From Undaria pinnatifida (taxonomy: Eukaryota > Sar > Phaeophyceae > Laminariales > Alariaceae): a DNA stretch of 64,000 bases. The position numbers were made by a program, and so were the translations under genes. Location: positions 2,210,501 through 2,274,500 of the forward strand of contig JABAKD010000002.1 of NCBI GenBank assembly GCA_012845835.1, written 5' to 3'. The notes beneath the pieces were generated by a model. The model was not told the DNA's origin. It was given only the letters and a program-made list of their open reading frames with translations, and did no database searches. Positions 41,577 to 53,700 of this stretch are shown here, piece after piece (the first letter of the stretch is position 1; every line of letters starts with the position of its first letter).

Positions 41577-43246
41577 AGAGGGTCGCGAGCCCCAGATCCT
41601 GCGGGCTGGGATGGAACAGCGTGCCGTTCACGTGTTTTTACAGTAGTTTTGAATGCGTCTCATACTCGCAGCATAGGCTTGTTGTGCGAGATTGGAAGCG
41701 ACAAAAGTTGTCCCACTCTGAAAAGGAGATAACGCAAACCAACTCAACAGACAGGGGAGCACGGCTTGTGCCGGCCAAGCATCCACAAGGCACGGCCACC
41801 CTTCAGTCGGCGATCAGCGTAGCTGTTCACGGCCGACGTACATGACCAACGACAACAGGAATTCATCAACACAACGACAAAAAAAGGTGCGTCCCGCAAC
41901 AACTCACTTTAGGGCGGAACCAGCAGAAATCGCCCAGGCCCAGATCACTGCCACAGCCGAGTCGAGCATGTTTCCAGTATGGCTTACCGCATGAAGGAGG
42001 ACCACGCGCCGCCAAACGTGCAAGGGAGAGACGCTGGACAAGGGATGTGGGGAGTTGAGTCGCACGGCAGATTTGGGCGCATCTGCAGTTTGGTAAATCC
42101 CCGATTCAGACACGCTTGGATCGTAGTGGAAACCCTCTGAGAGAAAGTAGAACACATCAAAATCCCCACCTGCTACCTGCTATCTACTGGATCAGCCGCG
42201 GCGCAGAGCATATGCCGGCTAGCTGGATGAATGGCTGGATCCATGGATACCAGGTTCGTGCGCATGTCGTTTGCTATGCGAGAGTCGCGTTTCATTGTCG
42301 TGCTTGCCGTCCTGTCGTCCTGTTTCACCCAAAGTCTTGGGACGCGGTGCAACTACAACTTGTTCGATGAGCGCATTCGATCATTGTTGGCTTAGTCTAG
42401 ATAGCATTAATATATCTAGACTACATGGACAACGCTCTACGACAGACCTCCTCCGATGAAAAATGCCATTTACACCATAGGGCTCCGTGTGCACTTTCGT
42501 GGCGAGGTGCACAGATTATCTACAGCGTAGACATTTTCTGCCGCAGTCTATCTAGAGGTGCTTTCGAACCTCGAACCCATGTCCGACTCTTTTTTGTTCC
42601 AGCTCGTGTAACGGAATGTTTGCCTCTTTTCCAAGGTGCTTTTCCCTTTAATTCCAAGTGTTTTGTCCCCACAACGGGAGCGCAGTGATAAATGGATTTG
42701 TCATCAATTACCGAAAGCTGTCTCACTGACGCCACGTGCCAATATTTCACGGAGGATCCCACAACAACAAATTCACCCGGTAGTGTTCGTGTTGTGTTGG
42801 GCCATTTCTTACACAGTGTCGGATTCCGCAGGTCGAAAACGGCCCTTTTCGACTGAACTTTTCTCCGACTGGATTCTTCTGGTCGCTCTTCTTGTTGATG
42901 TTCTCACATTAACTCGCATAGTCCAATCAAGTTCGTGGTCACAGGACAGGCTCCGGTCACTCTGGAGCTGAGGAATACCCTCGGGAAAAACACAAACAAC
43001 CCAAGGTGGTACACGCATAGTCTATATCACAGCTGACGCAATTCATGCCTCCACCAGAAACATAAAAAAGTGAAATCGGGAGTCAGTCTACGATGTGCCA
43101 TGTCTATACCTGGTGCATACGTGTTATTACTCGCGCCTGGAAAAACTGACTATACCGCTTGCCACCCGAGAAAGACTACCTGGTACCACGTATACATTAC
43201 ACGTAGTATCTATCACTACGCATACGCACAACAGAGGCAAGTCAAT

Positions 43247-43346
43247 TGGAAAAAGGAAACAAAGAACAAATAAGAAGATAAAGGAAAGGAAATAAAAGAG
43301 AAGAAAGCGAAAAAAGAAAACGAAAAAAGAAAAGAAAGAAATTATC
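43247..43346 (+). repeat. Purine (A/G) tract
   Basis: About 100 bp almost exclusively A and G on the plus strand, between MULE-like fragments. Confidence 0.7.
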
Positions 43347-44739
43347 GTCAGTCGACTCGAGTCCATTTTATAGTTTTTGTGCTCTTCCTAGAGGCGGTTG
43401 GTGTGAGGGAGTTCTGCTGTACTGCTGCATGGCAGTCGAAAATCGGTTGGCAGCTCTGTCAGCTGTGCTTCGCGCGTTCTTCGCGAGCAACGCGTGCTTC
43501 GCGCGCGACGAACCTTCGTCCAAGCGGGTTGCGAAGCACGCGTTGCTCGCGAAGGGTGGCGTTGGGCTTAGCCGAAGGCTGCCAAAGCTATGTCCGTGGC
43601 GTTGGACTCAGCCGAGAGCCGCCAAAGCTACAGCAGGCGTAGCCGTTGTTGGTGAATGGCATCGATAACTCGCGCTACTGCTGTCGTGTATCACACGCTG
43701 CTGGCGAGCGTTTCTAGGAGTGCGCCACGCTGACTTGCGGCGAGAAGCAACAGCAGTGATAGCAAAGGCAGCGTCGGCGGTGTTGTGTGATACTGCTGTG
43801 TGGTACCTGGTATCGGTGTGTAGGCGTGCGGGTGTGTGCTTTGTGGTGGGATGAGCGATGCGGTGGGTTCAAAATCAGGGGTTAAAAGTTTTTCGACTGA
43901 GTTTTTCGACTGGAGGATTCAGGCCATTTCTTATACAGTCGGATTCCGCCAGTCGAAAACGACCTTTTTCGACTGAACTTTTTTTCGACTGGACTTTTTT
44001 TCGACTGGATTCTTCTGGTCCTTCTTCTTATCGTCAGTCGAGTCGATTTTATAGGTTTTGTGCTCTTCCTAGAGGCGGTTGGTGCGAGGGAGTACTGCTG
44101 TACATCAAGCGAAATCGGTTGGCAGCTCTGTGCTTCGCGCTTTCTCCGCGAGCAACGGCTCGACGAACCCTCGTACCAGCGAGTTGGTGGCTTTGGGTTT
44201 AGCCGAAAGCCGCCAAAGCTGCGTTCGAACTTCGTGGAGTTGCACTCAGCTCAGAGCCGCCAAAGCTACGTTCGAACTTCGTGGAGTTGCACTCAGCTCA
44301 GAGCCGCCAAAGCTACAGTAGGCACAGCCGTTGTTGGCAGCATGGGATCGAGACCGCGCGCTGCTGCCGTCGTGTGATACACGCTGCTGGCGAGTGGAAC
44401 TAGGAATGCGCCACGCTGACTTACTGCGAGAAGTAACAGCAGTGATAGCTAAGCCAGCGTCAGCGCCTAACAGTGTGGTACCTGGTATGGGTGTGTGGCC
44501 GCGTGGCCGTGTGGGTGTGTGTTTGGTGGTGGGATGAGCGATGCCATCGGTTCAAAAAACACGTGTAAAATTTTTCGACTGAGTATTTCGACTGGAGGAC
44601 CCGGTCGAAAAAGTCGAGTTTTCCGACTGGATCCGCCAGTCGGAATTCTCAGTCGAAAAAAGTTGAGTCGAAAAAGCCCTTTTTCGACTGTGTAAGGAAG
44701 CCCGATTTGGGTTTCAGTCGAAAACGGCCGTTTTTGACT

Positions 44740-44879
44740 GACAAATCCGACTGTATAAGAAATGTCCTCAAGGTTGTATGCAAAAGGCGCCTTTTGTTTC
44801 GACCGGTCTGACAAATCCGACTGTATAAGAAATGTCCTTAAGGTTGTACGCAAAGGGCACCTTTTGTTTCGACCGGTCT
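44740..44879 (+). repeat. 70-bp tandem duplication
   Basis: Two copies starting GACAAATCCGACTGTATAAG (44,740 and 44,810) with few substitutions. The first contains the 14-bp palindrome AAAAGGCGCCTTTT. Confidence 0.85.
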
Positions 44880-45084
44880 ATTCGTGTATTTTGGCTCCAG
44901 ACTAGAAGGTTATGTTTTCTATCGGATGCATTCTAGAAATCGCTAACTCACAGCTGACGCTTTTCAATCGCCCTGTTGACCCTGATAACGTCCAGGGGCG
45001 TAACCGACCTATATCTTTCATGAGGATGAAATATATGACACGCGCGAACGACCTTCCGTAAATTTTGTGCAACTACTACTGTCT

Positions 45085-45175
45085 GTGTATTGGCGAAATA
45101 TAGATGTACCACGCAGCGTGCAAAGTTGAGTTTCAACCCTTGAATCGGTCGTACTCACAGCTGACGTTTTTCAAT
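45085..45175 (+). repeat. Dispersed repeat ending ACTCACAGCTGACG
   Basis: CCACGCAGCGTGCAAAGTTG...CAACCCTTGAATCGGTCG, ACTCACAGCTGACG. Related copies at 63.12 and 63.29 kb and, inverted, at 62.66 kb. Confidence 0.5.
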
Positions 45176-45258
45176 TTTTATCAAATCTTTTATAAAATCG
45201 CTGAGTTTAAAATTGCAAGGTTTCTGCGCTGACGCGCGACGATAAGACGATCGAAAGG

Positions 45259-45750
45259 TTGTTATTCTGTCATGTTATTAGCTCTAGATCTGATACCTAT
45301 ACGTTCGTAACAGGGCTAACGCCTGACGCCTGCACCCAAAACCAAACAAGCCACTGTATTCTACACTGCTGTAGAAGCTTTTTGATGTATTTTCCATCCC
45401 ACAATATGCAATGTTGTGGACCGTATGACGCTGCGATCTCTGCATTGTATGTGCGTATCGCGAATGAATGCACTGCTTATTTAGTACCAGGTATTGCGGA
45501 CCGTACTGTAGCGCTGAATGCTGTAATCTCAGGATCGACACAAACAAATGTTGTGGTAGGTTCGCGCTACTCACGAGCCGTTCGAAGCTCACCTGTTGTA
45601 GGCGTCTTGGCGGAGCTGCCTACAGCGAGACTTACTGAGATGCCACAATTCGAAGCAATTTCTGCGGCGATACAACGCACCGCGAGTCAGTTCCACCGCA
45701 GACAACCGACTATACATCAGGGCAATGGTGCTAATGAACCTCGCACCTGA
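45259..45750 (+). CDS. Open frame of 163 codons, unknown
   Basis: The longest frame between 41 and 49 kb. The second half (TARLTEMPQFEAISAAIQRT, ASQFHRRQPTIHQGNGANEP) has gene-like composition. No Kozak-like context, domain or splice pair. It contains one ACCAGGTA motif. Confidence 0.2.
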   Translation: MLFCHVISSRSDTYTFVTGLTPDACTQNQTSHCILHCCRSFLMYFPSHNMQCCGPYDAAISALYVRIANECTAYLVPGIADRTVALNAVISGSTQTNVVVGSRYSRAVRSSPVVGVLAELPTARLTEMPQFEAISAAIQRTASQFHRRQPTIHQGNGANEPRT

Positions 45751-46068
45751 CAGGGGTTTGTGGTGCCATTTGTGTGCTGTTTGGCGTACACCGGGTGGTG
45801 GCACCAGCTTAGCCCTCCTAATAATTTCCTCACAGGCTTAAAATATGTAGTTTTGGTCCAAAGTCATTTTTTTTGCCGGCCTTTTTTACGAGGTTGCATG
45901 GGCTTCTAACAGCACCGCCGTGGCCATTCTCCAGTCTTCGGTCTCTCGAACGTCCTGCGACGCACACACTAGGAAAATACCTCAGGGTGGAGCTTCTCTG
46001 GGAGCTAGCTGCGTCGGCAGTGGTCGGATAAAAAAATAGCCGTCATGGAGCTCTCGTCACACAGGAAG

Positions 46069-46295
46069 CCAACAGCCCCCGTTTTTCCAGAGACGTCATG
46101 ACCGAGGACATCGGTCACCCTATTTACTTGGGGGTCCACCAATCTGCCGCTAAAGCACGCCGTGCTGACGAGCCGAATAAGCCAGCCTGCGATCCTCAAA
46201 GCTTAGGTTCGACTTATGTTCTTCCCTCCATTAATACTGTGGAGATTGTGGCCAGTGATTGGTGGAAAAGCGGCAGTCTTTCGAAACCGTCGTAA
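46069..46295 (+). CDS. Possible terminal exon, unknown protein
   Basis: After CTCTCGTCACACAG a frame reads EANSPRFSRDVMTEDIGHPI, YLGVHQSAAKARRADEPNKP, then ...INTVEIVASDWWKSGSLSKP, ending at TAA 46293-46295. Composition is protein-like and there is no repeat. An ATG at 46098 would make it a 65-codon protein. No family recognised. Confidence 0.3.
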
Positions 46296-46345
46296 TTATT
46301 GTGTTTGACCACTGTAGTCGAAATATTGATCCGGGGACCAGGGGA

Positions 46346-46391
46346 TGGATAAGATCCCTCGTGGCCTTGAGATAAGATCCCTCGTGGCTTT
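46346..46391 (+). repeat. 23-bp direct duplication
   Basis: GATAAGATCCCTCGTGGC twice in tandem, followed by CTTGA and TTTAA respectively. Confidence 0.8.
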
Positions 46392-47289
46392 AAGTTGCTG
46401 CCAGCATGCGAGACGCGGGCACCTGCTCCACTCCCCTCCTCCGCTACCGCTGCTATCGTTGCACCTTGACGTGGTCGAAGTATTATCGTCAGGCGAAGCC
46501 AAGAAAGGCGGGCATGGGGTGCTCCTGCTTCGTTCTCGTTGATGATGCGAATCTTTTAGCATATTGTTTCTGTCCATACCTCAAGTCTACTGCAACGAAG
46601 CACAGCAGCAGTGTGTTCTTCACATTATACTGACCTTTCCACCATCTACATCCAGCACAACCAGTGTCCGTGCCGTTGCCTCCTAGAGAGACGGACTATC
46701 ATATCATACGCGGTCACAAACTTATTACCCGGTTCCTTATGTTTGGCGTTCCCCACCTCAAGATGGCTACGAGTATTCGTAAGCGCGCTCGGCGTCTTCG
46801 GCGCCGACCACAAACCCGGCCCAGCAGGACGGATGCTGTCCTTACCTGCCGCGCTCTGTAACAGGATTCGACTGGCCACCTACGATCTCTTAGCCCGCCA
46901 CAAAAATCTTGTAAACACGTGCCCGAAGCCTCGAATACACGACTCAATTGTAGTTACGTCTCAACCGGTCGCCATCTCCAATCGCCTAAAAAGGGCGGCA
47001 CTTTGCACGTGTCCTACCGTAAAGCTACGAGTCTCAGTACCACCTATGACTTAGGTGTACAGCAGCAGCAGTAGCAGCAGACTGAGAGGAAATACGCCCC
47101 ACGACTATTTTTGAGCAACCTATAGCTACACATGGCTTCCATTCGCGCCTAAATAACTATGCTCGGCCTATTACCAGGTAGATGCGCTCGCAAATGTGTT
47201 GTTAATGTCTCGTGTTTCTCATAGCCGCTCCTACCCCTAGGGCAGATCGTTTTCCTGCCCTTAGACCAGGCGTTTGGGGATCTAACTAG

Positions 47290-47437
47290 TTGGAATTGGT
47301 GAAGGTTCGTTTTCGCGGTCCAAGCGGGGTCAATCCTCACTCTCCCTTGGTTCGTGTTTGCCAGGAGAGGGAAGCTGTCGGCGGTCGTGCGGGTCCGGAG
47401 CCCGGCGGTCATAACCGATCCCACGCAACCTTCGGAG
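47290..47437 (+). CDS. Candidate upstream exon of the kinesin-like gene
   Basis: A frame opening after an in-frame TAG at 47287-47289 reads LVKVRFRGPSGVNPHSPLVR, VCQEREAVGG..., reminiscent of the first beta strand of a kinesin head (V-x-V-R-x-R-P). A GAG/GTACGA donor at 47437 is in phase 1, whereas the next exon starts in phase 0, so either the donor is further on (CGC/GTGCGT, phase 0, near 47,465) or this is not part of the gene. Low confidence. Confidence 0.25.
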
Positions 47438-47633
47438 GTACGATGTCCGCCTTGCTCACGAGTCGCGTGCGTGTGTTTGTCACACTCATGGTGTACCTGA
47501 TACTCTGTTGCCGATGATCAAATTCCCGTCTACCCTTGTTTTTCTTTAGTTTGTATTTGTTGCGAACACCAAATACGTCAGCTGTGATTCGGACCGATTG
47601 AGAGCGCCCCTCTGATTGCGCCCAAAAAAGCAG

Positions 47634-47784
47634 GACCAGCCGCCGCCCCTTCGTGTCTGGCCGGATGGGCCGCATAGTGTCGCGGTCGAGGTCCCGGAGT
47701 GCCGGGCAGCCCGAGAGCGGAAGGAGTCCTTTGGTGTATCGCGGGTTCTGCCCATGGATGCTACACCTGCTGAAATTTTCGAAG
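47634..47784 (+). CDS. Kinesin-like gene, exon with the DATPAEIF motif
   Basis: Reads DQPPPLRVWPDGPHSVAVEV, then ...ESFGVSRVLPMDATPAEIFE, closely matching the segment preceding the P-loop in kinesin heads. Donor GAAG/GTACTA at 47784 is phase 1 and joins the acceptor TTTCCCAACAG (49347-49357). The acceptor at its own start (AAAAAGCAG) is plausible but weaker. Confidence 0.65.
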
Positions 47785-50700
47785 GTACTACTGTACTTGC
47801 TCGTTAAGGTTATCGTTTAATTTACGACGAATTGATACCTGGTAGTAGGCGTCCCCTATGATGCAGTAGGTGGACCTCGTCCCTACTAAAATCAACGATT
47901 CTGGTTGGCATCCTCCCGAGTCGACAATCGTGCTCGTAGGGACTTTTCTTTGGGTAAAAAAATGGACAGAGGAAAAGCGCGACAGCGTGAGTTGGCGAAA
48001 TTCGCTTAAAAATGGACTTAGCATAAAAAGCTGAAACGTGGGAATGCTGAACCCTATGCGCGACAAAAATGAAGGCACGTGCCGGGGGCAAGAGGGGAAG
48101 ACACCTCTGGCCACGGCTTGTTCACAATGTCGCTGAGGGTAAAACCTACCACGAGTTGAGCTTTCAGTTTCTTTCTCAAATTTCAGTTTTTGGGTGAGAC
48201 ATGGAGCTCCTCAAGCCATCACCCTCAGAAGGCATAAGCAATGGTTGGTGCATTCACCTCTACCGTAGCGTGTTGTGTCAGTTGGGTCAGTTGGTTGGCT
48301 CTTGCTCCGCGGTTCAACTACTAACTAACCGTGACGTCTACGTAACCAACTCACAGCGGTTTGTGATGTATGCTTCCGTTTTTCTATGTGTATTCAGTTT
48401 CATACTATGAAATTGCCGTCGATCCGCGCTATTTTTTTTGTTGGATGTTGATGAGAATGGCGCTGTTGATGTTGTTGTTGGTGTTGGTGTTAGTGGTGTT
48501 GGTGTTGGTGGTGTTGGTGGTGGTTTTGGTGGTGGTTTTGGTGGTGGTTTTCGAGGTGTTGGTGTTAGTGCTGTGGTGTGTTGGTGTTGGTGTTGGTGCT
48601 GTGGTGTCGGTGTTGATGTTGGTTTTCGGTTGTTGTTGTTGTTGTTGTTGTTGTTGGCAGTGCCATTTGGGCTGTTTCTCTCGTCTGTGTTGGCTGTTGC
48701 TCTTGTCATTTCGGAAGGTAGGCAAGCCGTGCTCATGATTCCGTCGCGCCCACACATCCAAGGCGTTCGTGGTGCCGCTGCATGAATTCTTCATTTGCGC
48801 ACGTCGAAGGGAGACACCCCCCCCTCTGTGCCACACGTACATCACGTCGGTTGTGTTAAAATATGCTCCGAAACACTTAGCACATCGCCAGACGCGTTGG
48901 TGTAGCCCTTCAATAACCCATTATTCCGCGGCAAAAATGATCCCAAACTAACCATAACCGGTTTCTTGCCGATGACCTGGGGCTCAGCTCTAATGGGTAT
49001 ACGTTCGCCTGCTGTCGCACCTGTCGTATTCTTCACACAAAATTTGGGGAACTTCCAATAATAGGGCTGAAAGTTGTGTCGTGCCAGCTGTAAGAGGACC
49101 CATGAGATGGGGCGGTTCGTTTACTCAAACATTCACCTCTATAACACGGCCGATGTAATTCGTATCAATAGCGATGCCACGACGCCATTATGCACTTTTA
49201 CTCTACGTTCCAAGTATTGCTTCGTTCTCGTCGGTCACACTACAAATAGCACTGAAAACACACAATCGAAACCAAAAACAAACTAAAATACCGGAAACAA
49301 AAACAAAACGAAAACAACGGTGAGACCGAACTCAAACCCTACACCGTTTCCCAACAGGCGTGGGAGGCCCGGTGGTTTCCTGGCTCTTGGATGGCTTCAA
49401 CGCCTTGGTTTTGACGTACGGCCAAGCATGTTCCGGTAAGTCGACCCTCATGCTGGGAAGCCGGCGCGCGCTCTCACCGTCGTCTCGTGGGCGAATCCGG
49501 GCCGTGGTCACACCCGATGTCGACCAAGTCTCCCGTGATGTGGACGAAGCCCGCAGCAATGGCCATCAACTCGAGCCTTTGAAAAGTATGGGCGGGGACA
49601 CAAACTTCGCCGAGAGAAACGGCGAATGGAAAAAACCCACGCCACCACATGACGCCGCAACGAGTCCCGGTGGGTCCAGGGGGTGGTTGCTGAAAGACAT
49701 TCTTCGAGCCCTTTTTGACAACGCGGCGGAGACGTCCACCGATGATAATAGCGACGGCTACGAGCATGACGACTGCGATGACGAAGGATTTCCCGCGGCC
49801 GAAATGGCGCCAGATGCTGATCTCACCGGGGTTATGCAGCAACGTGCAGCGGACGGCTACTCTCGCGAACCCGCCAACGGTTCCCGGTGTGCGGTCGATC
49901 CTCTTCCCGGAAAATCGGAACAGGAACACCGAGCGGCGGCGGCGGCGGTGGGGCAAGCGCGGGATGTTGTTAGGAGGGGTCGCGTTGCTGAAAACAACGG
50001 GTGTTTCGGCCCAGGAGACAAGACGGTGGTGGTTGATCGTCCTTGCGGTATGGAAGGGGTTCGTCCGTCCGGGCGCGGGCGAATGGTTGTGGCGCTGAGC
50101 GCGTGGGAGATGACGGGCAATGCTGTCAGGGATCTCCTGCAGCCACCAGGTGTTGCCAATAGCGATATCAGTAGGAGTGCCCCTTCCCAGCCGGAAAGTC
50201 TGAAGGGTCTCGCCGCGAAGGAGGAGATGGCGGCAGACGACAAAACATATTCCGTCAGTTTCAACGTTCAAAATAGCAGCAGAACCAACAACAGTGGCAA
50301 CAACAGCGCCCATAGCAACGGCAGCAGCCACAGCCACAGCCACAGCCACAGCCACAGCCACAGCCACAGCAACAGCAGCAGCAACGGCAACCGCAACACC
50401 AACGGGAACGCCACATCGAACGAAGCAGGGGGGGGAGGGGGGCATGATCGCGGCCGACGTGACAATATCGCCGGAGGAAGATTTCGGGAAAAACCCGAAG
50501 AAGGCATTAACGATACCGGGGACAGGGGACGAAATAGGGGGGAGAGCAGGGCCCAAAGCAAAGGGCGTTCCGGCAGGAAGAACGCTTCCGGCAGTCCCTG
50601 GGGAAACCCCGACGGCTTCTGGACTGTCAAGGCACCAAACCTTGCGACGGCGTTGAATCTCGTCGAAATTGCTCGCCGCCGTAGAGCTGGCGCAATGCAA

Positions 50701-53700
50701 GACAGAGCATTGGTAGAAGCGTTCGGGGGCGGTAAGGGTGGGCAGGCTGAAACAGGAGGGGGGGGGGGGGGGGGGGGAGGGGAAGGTTGAGGTGGGAAGA
50801 GGAGGGGGTGAGAAGGCTGGGGGCGTCCGCTTTCAAGGGCACGTGTTTTTCAGGGTGGTTATTTACAATCATTCGGAGGAGACTGTCAGCACGCTGCACC
50901 TTGTGGACATGCAGGGAGGGTGGGAGGTAAGAGATATCGCGAGGAGGGGTGCGGTTCGATTTAACGCGTACCGTTGCGCGACGCGCAAGCGCTTGCGGCG
51001 GGTGGATTTAGGCAACGCCATTGTTGGTTTCCCGATGCGTGCTTGCGTACTTTACGATGCGTGTTTTCTGGTATTGTCGATTCATTTATGTCACACCATT
51101 TCTGTACTTGAATCTGCTCACTTACTGGTGCGTTTTGATGGTAAAGTCCCGGGTCTAGTTATGCCACACTGAAGTCCTTGTCTCTGGCTTTGGAGGTATA
51201 TAACAATAGTTTCGGACGGCTAGGTTTGATTGCACGTACCCGGTGGTTTTCCACACGTCCATCGCTCTAAGTCGGGCATCTAACCAACACAACTCATGGT
51301 ATCGCATCGGAGCTCAACACAGTGTGCTCGATGTGGTGCGCCAATCAACCACAATGGCTCCAAAACAAGCGTACCCTCCTTACCTCCCCTATGGCTTGTG
51401 TCTCGTGCTTTCCCGGAAGCGTTGTGTGGCGGAGACAACGCCAATGATACCAGCTACTTCAAACCCTCGGAACTCAACAGAGCCGCTGCCATTTAGTTAC
51501 CAGTACGACGTTACCAGGTGCATGCTGCCTCCCCCTTTTCTGCCTTCCTCGGTACACGTTTAACCAGTTTGCCACTGCCAAAACGACCGCACGCTAATCC
51601 CGAGCAGGTTTTTTCCTAAGAAAAGATGATGCATAGTTATTACAGGACTGACCGAGCAGCGGGCTGGTGGGAAACTCGTACCGGTCCGAAGCATACGTAT
51701 AAGCTCTATGGAAAAAACACAATTGAGTACAAGCTGGGTCCCACGGCGCCAACCCAGCAGAAAAATATATATTACGCCAATTTCAAGTAGTTGGTCCCCC
51801 TAGGATGTAGGTGCATTTCTAAAGTCGGTAACCCCCCCCCCCGCTCCCTCCCGGCAATGACTACGCCCCCAACAAACTCACACGCACGCGCGCTGCCTCC
51901 TATCAGCCTCCCTTGGACAAACCAGCCGGAAAGGCCGCTGGTAAACCCGCCGGGAAGCGGCGCGCTAAGGCGTCGGCGTCGCATTCAGCACGCCCGAGCG
52001 CAGCGTCGAGGGCCTGGAACAGTTTCGACGCAATGCTCGTCGGACTAGCCGATGCCACCCCGCCGGCGGGAAAAAGCTTGCCCTGTAGCGACTCGTGCCC
52101 CGGCGGGGGTACGTCGCGCGAGGGGTGCGCGTGTGGCGCCTGCATCGGGGATGCTGTGGCACGCGGTTCGAGCCACGATTACATCGGTGGTGGCGGAGGC
52201 GGGGGGGGCGATTTGGAGGCTGCCGCCGTGGAGGAGATTGGCACCGGCGCGGGCCTCGCCGTACCCCCACCCGCCCCGCCCCCGACACCGCACCCCGTGT
52301 ACGGGTCTCCAAAGGGAAAGTCTTTTGGCGGCGGGGGTGGGGGCATGCTGGTTGAGGCTCTGCGGCCGCTAATATCGGGGAATGCGCGCACGTGGCTGGT
52401 CGTGTCGGTTGGCGAGGACGGGAAGGGCGGGTCCGGGGCGGCGTGGCGGGCACTCGACGTCGCCCACCGGGCTACAGACATCGCCACGACTTGCATCCGA
52501 CTCAGGTTAGACGTGGAAAATTCCTGGTATATGTATGCCACAGGCTTGGCACCCACTCGCTTGCTGCATAGTCTCAAGTTATACCCCGTGTTTGTTTGTG
52601 ATTATGCTCACAAGCTGAGCAGGGGGGCACGCGAGCGTTTTGCGTTGTCGCAATTTTTTTGGACACTAGTTTTTCCGGGCGTAAATTATGTATTTTTGTG
52701 AATGCGTAATGATACATAGGGGAGAACTAACAAAACATGTTGCCCACGCTTTTTTTCTTTAACGAGCCAGACAGGGGGGGGGGTGGGGGCTTACTAAAAG
52801 AAAGTGAAAACATGTTGGGAAAATTACGCCATTTTTTCAATTTGGCACAGAATTCCCAACGCTCCGTTTTTTTTTCAAGCCTTTCTAGGATTATGGCTCC
52901 ATTTTTTCTCTTTCTGTCCTGTGATACTCGGTATGGTTTTCCACCCGACAATGCCGTTTTTTTCGTGTGTGTGTCAACCCTTTTGAAGCCCGTTAACATC
53001 GACCGATAACAAGAGCTGTGCGCGATGTTGTCGGCCGTTTAGGAATAGTGTGCAGTAGATACACATACACATATACGTATATATAAAATATACTCCGTAT
53101 AATATAATATACTTATACGTATAAATGTCATATTATGTTATATATAGACTTACTTGGACCTTTTTTCTGAAAGTGCTCGGTTGGCACCTCCCTGGCATTT
53201 CCGGGGGTCCCACTTCGACACCGCCTCCGTGCATTACTTGCGGAACGGTCCAGCTTTTCTTTGGTTTCTTGCTCGGCCTTTATTGTTTTTGTTTCTGCTC
53301 GTTTTGTCAGCTGTTTTTGGACTTTTCAGCTGCTTCCTGCAAATTTGGTTTGTCTGCCCGCAATTTTGAACTTTTTCGCGATTTTTTCTTCCTTTTTGTC
53401 TAGTAAGTTGAACTTCCTGTTTGCCGGTAATTTGCCGCCTGTGCATTACTTGCGGAATGGTCCAGCTTTAGCTTTTTTTTTATTCCCACCATTTGTTTTG
53501 TACTTAACGAAGTTTCATCAGCTGAGATCTGGACTCGGCTCATCAGCTCCGCGCCGCCCAGCACCCCACCGCAGCGCTACAGCTCACAGCAACGCAGCGC
53601 CGTGCATTGCCCTGCGATGCCCTGCAGCTCTAGCTCAGCAGAACGCAGCGCTGAGTTTTGCCGTGCTTTGCCGTACTTTGCCATGCTGCGTGCTTTGCAG

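Larger units (their letters stand above)
42799..44880 (+). mobile_element. Tandem array related to the MULE interior
   Basis: Two direct ~485-bp units (43,376-43,860 and 44,062-44,545) share GCTCTTCCTAGAGGCGGTTG, GGTTGGCAGCTCTG, CGAAAGCCGCCAAAGCT and GTGGTGGGATGAGCGATGC. The same unit occurs once, inverted, in the MULE at 6,655-7,100. Around and between them lie GGCCATTTCTTA(C/T)ACAGT termini and more than fifteen TTCGACTG/CAGTCGAA motifs. No transposase, no outer TIRs like those at 5.9/7.6 kb. Confidence 0.6.

Noticed and set aside
48338..48845. Thr/Asn/Pro and Val/Leu frames over 100 codons
   Set aside because: Produced by the GTT/GGT microsatellite in an intron.
49474..50700. 408-codon minus-strand frame opposite the kinesin-like exon
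   Set aside because: Antisense shadow of a GC-rich coding exon; its Ala/Val tract is the reverse of the His/Ser hexanucleotide repeat.
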